A stretch of DNA of 64,000 nucleotides from Burkholderiales bacterium (GTDB taxonomy: Bacteria > Pseudomonadota > Gammaproteobacteria > Burkholderiales > Burkholderiaceae_C), in contig JADJCH010000007.1 of the NCBI GenBank assembly GCA_016703325.1, positions 62,001-126,000 of the forward strand, given 5' to 3'. Below are positions 1-7,193 of the stretch, piece by piece (the stretch's first letter is position 1; each line of letters begins with the position of its first letter). The position numbers and the translations under genes were made by a program. The notes beneath the pieces are model-generated. The model made no database searches, was not told the origin of the DNA, and was given only the letters and a program-made list of their open reading frames with translations.

Positions 1-2
1 TT

Positions 3-644
3 GTCCAGGAGCTGCTCGCCCGCGGTGCCAGCAAGGTCTACGCCGCCGCACGCGACCCCGCCACCCTCACCCTGCCTGGAGTTCACGCTCTGCGGCTGGA
101 CGTCAACAACCCGGACGACGTGGCCGCCGCCGCAGCGCTGGCTACGGATGTGACGCTGGTGATCAACAACGCCGGCATCGCCCAGCCCGGCGGCATCCTC
201 GACGCCGACAGCGAAGCGGTGGCGCGCCGCATCTTCGAGACCAATTTCTTCGGCATGCTGCGCATCAGCAAGGCCTTCGCGCCGATCCTCGCCAGCCAGG
301 GTGGAGGCGCGCTCCTGAACGTCCTGTCGGTCGCCTCCTGGGTCAGCGGCGGTGGGCTGGCAGCCTATTCGGCCAGCAAATCCGCCGCGTGGTCACTCAC
401 CAATGCGCTGCGCATCGAATTGGCCGCACAGAAGACGCAGGTCCTGGCGCTGCACATGGCCTACGTCGACACCGACCTCACCCGCGGTTTCGATGTCCCA
501 AAGTCCAGCCCCGCAGCGATCGTGCAGCGCGCAATCGACGCACTCGAAGCGGGCCTCGACGAAGTGCTGGCCGACGAACTCACCGCACAGATCAAAGCCG
601 GCCTGGTTGCGCCTCGGCCCAGCTACCTGCCGCAGCTGGCATGA
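3..644 (+). CDS. SDR family oxidoreductase, 5' end outside window
   Basis: Classical short-chain dehydrogenase/reductase, open from the window edge. The N-terminal Rossmann glycine motif lies off the left edge. Visible are the LDVNNPDD stretch, the NNAG motif (INNAGIAQPGG), the catalytic Ser region (LNVLSVASW) and the active-site YSASK. An internal GTG at 120 is too far into the fold to be the real start. The substrate cannot be told. No partner gene is visible; the next gene is a dead transposase. If the tRNA fragment near 3.5 kb is an island end, this gene is probably island cargo. Confidence 0.85.
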   Translation, partial: VQELLARGASKVYAAARDPATLTLPGVHALRLDVNNPDDVAAAAALATDVTLVINNAGIAQPGGILDADSEAVARRIFETNFFGMLRISKAFAPILASQGGGALLNVLSVASWVSGGGLAAYSASKSAAWSLTNALRIELAAQKTQVLALHMAYVDTDLTRGFDVPKSSPAAIVQRAIDALEAGLDEVLADELTAQIKAGLVAPRPSYLPQLA

Positions 645-822
645 ACTTCCTGGCGGCCGTGCTGGGCAACCGGGATACCCGCCCGATCAAGCCGCAGGGA
701 AAACCATTGCAGATCAGTCACTCGGGGAATCATTCTCCTGATTCGTCACCACCCTCAGCCAGGCTCACGCCATGAGCCACCTTGGCCGCAAGCTGACTCT
801 CACAATCACTGGAGAGTCGGCC

Positions 823-1622
823 ATGGCGATGAATCGCATTCAGTTCCAGCGCTGGATGTCGTTGCCGCAGTTCTTCGCGCGCTATGGCAGCGAGGAGCAG
901 TGTGAGTCGGCGCTGATGGACAGCACCAAGCTGCCGCTGCGCACCTGGTTCCTGGCGATCTTTCTGGTCAGCCAGGACAAGACCGGGCTGTCGTCGCTGG
1001 CGTTGATGCGTCACTTGGGCACCACCTATCGCACCGCCTGGCTGATCCATCAGAAGCTGATGGCTGCGATGGCGCGCTTCGACAGCGATATGCCTCTGCA
1101 CGGCACCGTGCAAGTCGATGACGCCTATCTGGGCGGCGAACGTCCCTGTACAGCTGGCCGCGGTTCGCCCAACAAGGTGCCCATCGTCGCGGCGGTGCAG
1201 ACCAACGAGGAGGGCCATCCACTGCGCGTCAAGCTCTCGCCCATGGCCACCTTCAGCAGACAAGCCATCGCCCAGTGGAGTGGGCCCGCAAGAACCTGCT
1301 GCCCGGCACCGACGTGCGCAGCGATGGGCTGGCCTGCTTTGCAGGAGTGATCGATGCCGACTGTGCCCGCTCGTACATCGTCGTGGGCTCGCGCAAACCG
1401 CGTGAGCTGCCCCAATTCAACTGGGTGAATACGGTGCTGGCCAATCTGAAGACCCTGATCAACGGCGGCTACAAGGGTTTCAAATTCGGCAAGTACGCCC
1501 GGCATTGCCTCGGCGCCTTCGCCTACCGCTTCAACGCTCGTTTCAACCTGCGCGAACTGCTCCACGACCTGCTCGGTGACACCGCGACCGTCTCGCCTAT
1601 GCCCGAGCGCCTCATTCGGGTA
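823..1622 (+). pseudogene. IS1595-family (ISXO2-like) transposase, internally deleted and frameshifted
   Basis: The start MAMNRIQFQ with a GGAGAG ribosome site fits ISXO2-type DDE transposases. Two lesions are visible. First, the text runs from EEQCESAL straight into MDSTKLPLRTWF near base 915, whereas the family carries a zinc-ribbon segment of roughly 45-50 residues there. Second, AGTGG is duplicated in tandem at 1274-1283, which shifts the frame. Removing one copy restores AQW-ARKNLLPGTDVRSDG. DDE-region motifs VDDAYLGGE and SDGLACF, and the C-terminal WVNTVLANLKT, are otherwise preserved. The natural stop is lost, so the 3' limit is approximate. Not functional. Confidence 0.85.
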
Positions 1623-2040
1623 GGGGTGAGGTTCATGACTAGCTTCAAGCGCATTTCATCCTCATGGTCGCCGACCCCCGTGATCTGGTTCGATGGCCCA
1701 TCCGGCCCGTCAGTCACGGCACACCCCACCCTGAGGGTCCCTGCCTTGCTCTCCATCCTCGTGTCCCAGGCCAGCCGCCTGCTGCCTGCGCTGGCCAACC
1801 ATGCGGCGCTGCTGGCGCAACCCCCTCCAACTCACCGCCGCATCAGCTCAGGATCAAATCCGCCAACTCACCAGCGAATAGAGGCGGCTCCTGACCAGCG
1901 GTCACACACAGCAGCCTGCCGGCCGAGGAGTGGCAGGCCCTGGCGGGCCAACGTGCCAGCCTGCCGCCGTGGATGGCTGCGGCCATCGGCCGGGAGGCGC
2001 TGCGTGGCTGAGGCGTTCATCGGCACCTGCCTTCCGGTCG
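1623..2040. other. Degenerate stretch without a recognisable gene
   Basis: No intact gene is seen between the dead transposase and the toxin-antitoxin operon. The transposase frame reads through to about 2054 without family resemblance. Around 1910-2010 the + strand holds a short open stretch reading LPAEEWQALAGQR, which looks like the C-terminus of a lost protein. I could not define clear terminal inverted repeats of the IS. Confidence 0.5.
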
Positions 2041-2041
2041 C

Positions 2042-2071
2042 TTGCGCAACGTAAGGAATCGTCCTTACAAT
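2042..2071 (+). promoter_or_regulatory. Probable promoter and operator of the prlF-yhaV operon
   Basis: A perfect inverted repeat GTAAGGA (2051-2057) / TCCTTAC (2062-2068) with a 4-bp spacer lies between a possible -35 (TTGCGC, 2042-2047) and overlaps a possible -10 (TACAAT, 2066-2071; 18-bp spacing). PrlF-type antitoxins with AbrB folds autorepress by binding palindromes over their promoter, so this is a strong candidate operator. The role is inferred. Confidence 0.6.
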
Positions 2072-2094
2072 CTAGCCATCCTTCGGGAGTACAC

Positions 2095-2415
2095 ATGCCC
2101 CACATCCATGAAGTCGCGACCCTGACCTCGAAGGGACAGGTCACCTTGCCCAAGGCCGTCCGGCAGGCGTTGGGGCTGGACACCGGCAGCAAGGTGGCCT
2201 TCGACCTGCTCGGCTCCCAGGTGGTCGTCAGTCGGGTGGAGTCCGATGTTCACGAAGACCCGGCCATCGGCAGCTTTCTGGCCCTGCTGGCGCAGGACAT
2301 CCAGCAAGGGCGCCACCTCAGCACCCTGCCGGCCGATCTGGCCGAGTCGATGCTGGCGCAGTTGCATGGTGGCGTCGATCTCGATGCTGACATCGACGGC
2401 GACGTGGCTCTGTGA
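2095..2415 (+). CDS. prlF: PrlF-type antitoxin (SpoVT/AbrB fold)
   Basis: A 106-residue antitoxin of a type II toxin-antitoxin pair. It neutralises the YhaV ribonuclease encoded next and presumably represses its own operon. The N-terminus TLTSKGQVTLPKAVR is the classic swapped-hairpin AbrB/PrlF DNA-binding motif. The acidic C-terminal tail (GGVDLDADIDGD) is the probable toxin-contacting part. The ATG at 2095 follows a GGGAG ribosome site. The stop overlaps the next start by 4 bases, the usual TA coupling. A perfect palindrome lies about 25-45 bases upstream. Confidence 0.85.
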   Translation: MPHIHEVATLTSKGQVTLPKAVRQALGLDTGSKVAFDLLGSQVVVSRVESDVHEDPAIGSFLALLAQDIQQGRHLSTLPADLAESMLAQLHGGVDLDADIDGDVAL

Positions 2416-2888
2416 TGCAGCGCCACGGCTGGACGCTGCTGTTCCATGATGGCCTGATCGAGCAACTGCGCAAGCTGGAAGCCGCAGCGGCCCGGGCTCA
2501 GCGCCAGGACCCGAGCGCGGCGGCAGGCAACGCCAACGTGAAGCTCTTTCGGGCGCTGTCTCACCTGATGCTTGAGGTCGTGCCGACCGACCCGAACCGG
2601 GAGGAGTACCGCCAGGGCAACACCATGGGGGCTGACTTCCGGCATTGGCGGCGCGCCAAGATCGGGCGGCGCTTCAGGCTGTTCTTCCGCTTCGACTCCA
2701 AGTCCAAGGTCATCGTCTACGCCTGGGTCAATGACGAGACCACCCTGCGGTCGTCCGGCAGTGCCTCCGACCCTTACGCCGTGTCCCAGAAGATGCTCGG
2801 ACGCGCAAGACCGCCTGATGACTGGGCCACGCTCGTGGCGCTGGCCAGGGCCGGCTGGAACGAAGCCACTGGACCTGCCGCCACGTGA
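2412..2888 (+). CDS. yhaV: YhaV-family toxin ribonuclease
   Basis: A 158-residue toxin, the usual YhaV length (about 154 in E. coli). YhaV is a translation-dependent mRNA interferase held in check by PrlF. Family features seen are the N-terminal GWTLLFHDGLIEQL, the segment KLFRALSHLMLEVVPTDPN, and the core RQGNTMGADFRHWRRAKIG followed by RFRLFFRFDSKSKVIVYAWVND. It is translationally coupled to prlF (ATGA). Its stop codon overlaps a GTG that opens a third, broken antitoxin-like frame. It appears intact, so the pair may still stabilise the surrounding island. Confidence 0.88.
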   Translation: MMQRHGWTLLFHDGLIEQLRKLEAAAARAQRQDPSAAAGNANVKLFRALSHLMLEVVPTDPNREEYRQGNTMGADFRHWRRAKIGRRFRLFFRFDSKSKVIVYAWVNDETTLRSSGSASDPYAVSQKMLGRARPPDDWATLVALARAGWNEATGPAAT

Positions 2889-3139
2889 ACCACACCCTCC
2901 TGGCCAGCACCACGGCCGACCTCCTCGAGTTCATGCACGACCCGATGGCGACGGTCGCGACGGGGGGCGGGTTGCCTGTGGCCATCCTTCACCACAACGC
3001 GCCGATCTTCTATTGCGTGCCGACTGCAGCCTGAGAGGCCGTGCTGGAGCGAATGGCCGATCTCGAATCGAACGCCCTCGCCGATGTCCGCCTGGCCGCC
3101 GGTGAGCATCAGGTGAAGGTGTCGCTCGACGACCTGTGA
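2885..3139 (+). pseudogene. StbD/Phd-like antitoxin with an in-frame stop
   Basis: Translation from the GTG at 2885 gives a StbD-type antitoxin start (LLASTTADLLEFMHDPMA, then LPVAILHHNAPIFYCVP). A TGA at 3032-3034 stands where the family usually has a Tyr codon before the last helix. The same frame then continues EAVLERMADLESNALAD and VKVSLDDL to a second stop at 3137. Only one codon is wrong, so decay is recent. The partner StbE/RelE toxin is not found downstream. The start overlaps the yhaV stop, so three TA-type frames were chained. Family call is moderately sure. Confidence 0.6.
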
Positions 3140-3254
3140 CTCACAGGAGCGGAGGGCTGCCAGCACTTCGGCGTCCAGTGGGTAGACACTTTGGAACTGC
3201 GTGGCCGCACCGATGCACGGTTCGTGCTGGCTGACTGACCTCAGGTGCAGGCGC

Positions 3255-3314
3255 GGAGTCGGAGTCGGAGTCGGAGTCGGAGTCGGAGTCGGAGTCGGAG
3301 TCGGAGTCGGAGTC
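3255..3314 (+). repeat. (GGAGTC)10 hexanucleotide tandem repeat
   Basis: Ten perfect copies of GGAGTC. No convincing gene reads through it: one strand gives Gly-Val, the other Ser-Asp dipeptides in frames without homology. Perfect identity over 60 bp implies recent slippage. It lies between the broken antitoxin and the tRNA fragment. Confidence 0.95.
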
Positions 3315-3474
3315 GGTGAATGTTGCGCCGGTCTGATTCCGGTCCTCTCGGCGCCACATGGCCACCATCCGGCCCGCTCTCGCAGCCTATGTGCTCGGGC
3401 AGGCGCGCTGCCTCTCGCCTTTGTTTTCAAGCGCTTAGGGGCGATCCGCCCTGCGCCCCGGCCGTCTGCGCGTA

Positions 3475-3522
3475 GGACTGTCAATCCGTAGGTCCCTGGT
3501 TCGAGCCCAGGTCGGGGAGCCA
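3475..3522 (+). other. tRNA-Asn 3' fragment, probable attachment-site remnant of an island
   Basis: These 48 bases are the 3' part of a tRNA: anticodon arm GGACTGTCAATCC, variable loop, T arm with GGTTCGAG, 3' acceptor strand TCGGGGA and CCA. They match Burkholderiales tRNA-Asn from the anticodon stem onward, except that GTT is GTC. The expected 5' half is absent; the preceding bases are unrelated. A 3' tRNA copy followed by a terminator is what integrases leave at the distal end of an island. By that logic the island lies to the left and the complete tRNA-Asn lies beyond base 1. Confidence 0.7.
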
Positions 3523-3538
3523 AAAATCCAAGCAAAAC

Positions 3539-3570
3539 AACGGCTTGGACGCGCAGGCGTCCAGGCCGTT
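3539..3570 (+). terminator. Strong hairpin after the tRNA fragment
   Basis: A 14-bp stem (3539-3552 with 3557-3570, one G-U type mismatch) with loop GCAG begins 17 bases after the tRNA CCA. It is followed by a weak T-containing run (CTTGCTTCT). On the other strand the trailing bases are richer in T. It is probably the original terminator of tRNA-Asn, retained downstream of the island junction. Confidence 0.6.
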
Positions 3571-3733
3571 CTTGCTTCTGGTCCCTTTCCGGCCTGCGGA
3601 GCGGGCCAATCACGTGGTGCTGGTGCAGCTTGCACCGTCACTTCGTTGACGCCCCCAGACGGTCGGCGGCGTTGGCCGCCTCTCCACCATCGCGTTCCAC
3701 CACCTTGACAACCACCTCTCAACCCGCAATCAT

Positions 3734-3753
3734 CTAGTCCTATAGAGGACTAG
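3734..3753 (+). promoter_or_regulatory. Perfect palindrome over the gntR start, probable GntR operator
   Basis: Arms CTAGTCCT (3734-3741) and AGGACTAG (3746-3753) with spacer ATAG end two bases before the ATG at 3756. The right arm supplies the only ribosome-site-like purines. Binding here would block both transcription and translation. GntR/HutC regulators bind such TA-centred palindromes, so autorepression is likely (inference). Confidence 0.65.
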
Positions 3754-3755
3754 AG

Positions 3756-4490
3756 ATGCCATCCCTTCGCCCCATCGACACCGAACCCGGTCAGAGCCGC
3801 TATGCCGCGTTGGCGGCTGCCATGCGGGAGCGCATCGTGGCGGGGGAGTGGCCACCGGGCAGTGCGATTCCGGCGGAGCAGATGTTGGCGGCGGAGCATG
3901 GGGTGGCGTTGGGCACCATGCGGCGGGCGCTGGACCTGCTCGCGGAGCAGGGGTTGATTGAGCGGGTGCATGGGCGGGGCACCTTTGTGCGGCAGGGGCT
4001 GAGCGGGGCGCCGATGTTGCGGTTCTTCCGTTTTGGCGCGGTGGGCAATGCGGCGCCGCGCTCGCGCATCCTGGCGCGCGAGCGCCTGGCGCTGCCGGCC
4101 GAGGGGGCGCGGGCGCTGGGCTGCGGGCCGGGGGAGATGGGGTTGCGGCTGCTGCGGCTGCGCTCGGTGGGGGAGCAGCCGGTGCTGCATGAGGAGATCT
4201 GGCTGCCGCTGCCGCTGTTCGAGCCGCTGGCCGAGGGGGACCCGGCCGAGTGGGGCGACCTGCTCTACCCCGCCTTTGCGCAGCGCTGCGGGGTGTTTGT
4301 GCACCGCGCGGTGGACAGCATCGGCTTCGGCAACCTGGGCGCGGCGCAGGCGCGGGCGCTGGAGCTGCCGGCCGGGCACCCCTGTGCGAGGGTGCAGCGG
4401 CAGGCCTATGACCTGGCGGGCCGCTGCGTGGAGTGGCGCAGCACGCTGGGCGATGCCAACGCCTTTCATTACACGGTCTCGATCACCTGA
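3756..4490 (+). CDS. GntR-family regulator, HutC/FarR subfamily
   Basis: A 244-residue transcription factor. The N-terminal winged helix (about residues 15-77) contains MRERIVAGEWPPGSAIPAEQ and the recognition region TMRRALDLLAEQGLIERVHGRGTFV. Residues about 85-240 form a UTRA ligand domain (VLHEEIWLPLPLF, and the end FHYTVSIT). It probably senses an organic acid or a catabolite and controls the adjoining Bug receptor and amidohydrolase genes, which follow after 13 bases. A palindrome directly upstream suggests autorepression. The ligand is unknown. Confidence 0.88.
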   Translation: MPSLRPIDTEPGQSRYAALAAAMRERIVAGEWPPGSAIPAEQMLAAEHGVALGTMRRALDLLAEQGLIERVHGRGTFVRQGLSGAPMLRFFRFGAVGNAAPRSRILARERLALPAEGARALGCGPGEMGLRLLRLRSVGEQPVLHEEIWLPLPLFEPLAEGDPAEWGDLLYPAFAQRCGVFVHRAVDSIGFGNLGAAQARALELPAGHPCARVQRQAYDLAGRCVEWRSTLGDANAFHYTVSIT

Positions 4491-4503
4491 GGAGCCTTCA
4501 CCG

Positions 4504-5502
4504 ATGAGCCATCCCTTCCCCTTCACCTCCCGCCGCGGCCTGCTGGCGGCCGGCGCGTCGTCCCTGCTGGCGGCGCCCTTCGGCCGGGCCTGGGCCGCGG
4601 GCGACATCGCCGGCGGCAAGACCATTTCGCTGGTGGTGAGCTACCCCGCCGGCGGCGGCGCGGATGCGATGGCGCGGCTGATCGCGCCGCGCCTGGCCGA
4701 GGCGCTGGGCCAGCCGGTGATCGTGGACAACAAGCCCGGCGCCAGCGGCACGGTGGCCGCCGGGCAGGTGGCGCGCGCGGCACCGGACGGCGCCACGCTG
4801 CTGCTGGACGCATCGTCCTTTGCCGTCAACCCGGCCCTGTTCGACAAGCTGCCCTACGACAGCGCCACGGCCTTTGCGCCGCTGGGGGTGCTGGCGCTGT
4901 TCCCCAACGTGCTGGTCTGCACCGCGAGCTTCGAGGCCCGCGCGCTGGCCGATGTGCTGCGCCTGGCGCGGGCCAGGCCGGGCGCGCTGGCCTATGCATC
5001 GTCGGGCAACGGCTCGGCCCAGCACCTGGCCGGCGCGCTGTTCGAAGGCATGGCCAAGGTGGACATGACGCACATCCCCTACCGCGGCGGTGGCCCGGCG
5101 CTCAACGACGTGATGGGTGGGCAGGTGCCGCTGTTCTTTGCCAACGTGGCATCTTCGCTGGGGCACATCCAGTCCGGCCGGCTGCGCGCGCTGGCAGTGA
5201 CATCCAAACTGCGCTCGCGGGTGCTGCCGGAGGTGCCGTCAATGGAAGAAGCCGGCCTCAAGGGCTACGAGGTGCTGGAGTGGAACCCGGTGCTCGCCCC
5301 GGCCGGCGTGCCGGCGCCCGTGCGCGCGAAGCTGGCCGCGGCCATCCGCAAGGCGATGGCGGATGCGGAGGTGCTGGGCCGGGTGCGGGCGCTGGGCGGC
5401 GAGGTGTTCGGCGGCGGGGAGGCGCAGGCCGCCCGCTTCCTGACCGCACAGCAGGCTCTCTGGGCCCAGGTGGTGCGCGAACGGCGGATCACCCGTGAGT
5501 GA
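4504..5502 (+). CDS. Bug-family tripartite tricarboxylate transporter receptor
   Basis: A 332-residue periplasmic substrate-binding protein (TctC/Bug family). The N-terminus TSRRGLLAAGASSLLAAPF has a twin-arginine-like signal, with a likely cut near AWA-AGD. Hallmarks are VVSYPAGGGADAMARLIAP, VDNKPGASGTVAAGQVA and HIPYRGGGPALNDVMGG. Bug receptors bind carboxylates for TctAB-type permeases, and no tctA or tctB is in the window. Downstream overlap of 8 bases with an amidohydrolase suggests that the imported compound is processed by that enzyme. Confidence 0.93.
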   Translation: MSHPFPFTSRRGLLAAGASSLLAAPFGRAWAAGDIAGGKTISLVVSYPAGGGADAMARLIAPRLAEALGQPVIVDNKPGASGTVAAGQVARAAPDGATLLLDASSFAVNPALFDKLPYDSATAFAPLGVLALFPNVLVCTASFEARALADVLRLARARPGALAYASSGNGSAQHLAGALFEGMAKVDMTHIPYRGGGPALNDVMGGQVPLFFANVASSLGHIQSGRLRALAVTSKLRSRVLPEVPSMEEAGLKGYEVLEWNPVLAPAGVPAPVRAKLAAAIRKAMADAEVLGRVRALGGEVFGGGEAQAARFLTAQQALWAQVVRERRITRE

Positions 5503-6394
5503 GCCGAACCTCACCGTGCGGGCGGACCCGACGGGATCGGTCGCATCGGTTGCATCGGTCGCGTCGGCCGACCCGGCGGGAGTGGTTGAGGCGGCGAGTG
5601 TGGCCACCGGCTGGGACTGCCATGTGCATGTGTTCGACGCTGCAGCCCCCGTGCGGCCGGGGCACTACCGGCCCGACCACCACCCGCTGGAGGAGATCGA
5701 GGCGCTGGCGCTGGCCCACGGCATCGGCCACCTGGTGCTGGTGCAGCCCAGCGTCTACGGCAGCGACAACACGGTGATGCTGCGCGCGCTGCAGGCGGCC
5801 GGCGGGCGGCACCGCGGCATCGCGGTGGTGGAGCCGACGGTGAGCGACGCGGAGCTGAACCACATGCACGCGCTGGGCGTGCGCGGGGTGCGCTTCAACC
5901 TCGTCTCGCCCGCGGGGCACCGGGGCGATGTGGAGGCCGACCTGCGGCAGCTGGCGCCCCGCCTGCGTGAGCGGGGCTGGCAGGTGCAGTGGTACGTCCG
6001 CCCAGGCGACCTGCCCCGGCTGCTGCGCTGGCAGGCGGCCACCGGCCTGTGCTTCGTGCTCGACCACCTGGCCGGGCTGGACGCCACGCTGCCGCCCACC
6101 GACCCGGCCTGGGCCACTGCCCGCGCGCTGGCCGAGGGCGGCGCCTGGATCAAGCTCTCCGGCTGGTACCGGCTGGCCGCCACCGAACCCTATGACGCAC
6201 TGCAGCCCCAGCTCCAGCACGCGGTCGAGCTGTTCGGCCCCCGCTGCGTGTGGGGCTCCGACTGGCCGCACACCAGCTTTGCCGCCGACCAACGGCCGCG
6301 CTACGCCTCCATGCTGGCGCCGGCCGCCCAGGCGCTCGACACCCCCGTGCTGGACGCCCTGCTGCAGCGGCAGGCGCAGGCGCTGTACCTCTGA
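5495..6394 (+). CDS. Amidohydrolase family protein (PDC-lactonase-like)
   Basis: A 299-residue TIM-barrel metal hydrolase of the amidohydrolase_2 type, related to 2-pyrone-4,6-dicarboxylate lactonase. Motifs are WDCHVHVFD near residue 43 (metal HxH), VQPSVYG, a central FVLDHLAGLD, WIKLSGWYR, and the C-terminal WGSDWPHT holding the catalytic Asp. The GTG at 5495 overlaps the Bug gene. The first 35 residues are low in complexity (SVASVASVASAD), so a later start is possible. It is probably a lactonase or decarboxylase-like step for the imported acid; substrate unknown. Confidence 0.85.
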   Translation: MSEPNLTVRADPTGSVASVASVASADPAGVVEAASVATGWDCHVHVFDAAAPVRPGHYRPDHHPLEEIEALALAHGIGHLVLVQPSVYGSDNTVMLRALQAAGGRHRGIAVVEPTVSDAELNHMHALGVRGVRFNLVSPAGHRGDVEADLRQLAPRLRERGWQVQWYVRPGDLPRLLRWQAATGLCFVLDHLAGLDATLPPTDPAWATARALAEGGAWIKLSGWYRLAATEPYDALQPQLQHAVELFGPRCVWGSDWPHTSFAADQRPRYASMLAPAAQALDTPVLDALLQRQAQALYL

Positions 6395-6460
6395 CACCCC
6401 CACGCAGACCCGCCCGGCGGGCCCCTTCTCACCGACCCCTCCCACCCGGACGCCCGAACC

Positions 6461-7129
6461 ATGTCCCTCCCCAACCTGACCCAACCCCACCACCGCCGCG
6501 GCTGGCTCGCCCTCACCTCCGGCCTGCTGGCCGGTGCCGCCGGGGCCAGTCGGTCTACGTCGACAACAAGCCGGGCGGCGCCGGCAACGTGGCGATGCAG
6601 GAGGTGGCGCGGGCCGATGACCAGCACACGCTGATCCTGGGCCACATCGGCACGCTGGCGGTCAACCCCTGCATCTGCGACAAACTGCCCTACGACGCGA
6701 ACCGGGACTTCAGGCCCATCTCCTTGCTCGCCAAGGTGCCCAGCCTGTACCTGGTGCGGCCGGACCTGCCGGTGAACAACCTGAAGGAGTTCATCGCCTA
6801 CGCGAAGAAGAACCCCGGCAAACTGAACTACGGCTCCGCCGGCAACGGCAGCGCCGGGCACCTGGCCATGGAATACCTGAAGATGGCCATCGAGACCTTC
6901 ATCCTGCACGTGCCCAACCGCGGCACCGGCCCGCAGCTGACGGACCTGCTGGCCGGCCGGCTGGATGCAGCCTCCGTCGGCGGTGCGGCAGCCGGCCTCG
7001 ATCGAGAAGCTCAGCGCCGACGCCGCCATCGCCATCGGCGGCACACCGGAGGAGTTCCGCAAGTTCATCGCCGTCGAACAGCGGCGCTGGAAGGCGGTGA
7101 TCGCACGGGCGAAGATCAAGCCGGATTGA
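6461..7129 (+). pseudogene. Second Bug-family receptor gene, two internal deletions
   Basis: The ATG at 6461 starts a signal-like stretch (RRGWLALTSGLLAGAAGA). At about 6549 it jumps into QSVYVDNKPGGAGNVAMQEVA, skipping the family N-lobe of about 55-60 residues and losing frame. The middle is normal (DKLPYDANRDFRPISLL, PGKLNYGSAGNGSAGHLA). After LLAGRLDAASVGG near 6985 the frame is lost again and roughly 60 residues are missing before the tail IEKLSADAAIAIGGTPEEF and RWKAVIARAKIKPD. It is not functional. It once duplicated the receptor of the same operon. Confidence 0.85.
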
Positions 7130-7193
7130 GCCGCTGGTGCGGGGCGGAGTGGCGCGTTCCGGTGAGTGGCCACGGGCGTGCGACCATCCCCGC

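Noticed and set aside
3140..3240. Possible StbE toxin remnant after the broken antitoxin
   Set aside because: The stretch reading WVDTLELRGRTDARFVLAD has no clear RelE/StbE likeness.
3255..3314. CRISPR array
   Set aside because: The repeat unit is six bases with no spacers; it is a simple tandem repeat.
3475..3522. Complete tRNA-Asp with GTC anticodon
   Set aside because: The D arm and the 5' acceptor strand are missing, and the rest matches tRNA-Asn.
2774..3613. Minus-strand frame of 279 codons through the hexamer repeat
   Set aside because: It crosses the tRNA fragment, the terminator and the repeat, and is antisense to yhaV. No family likeness.
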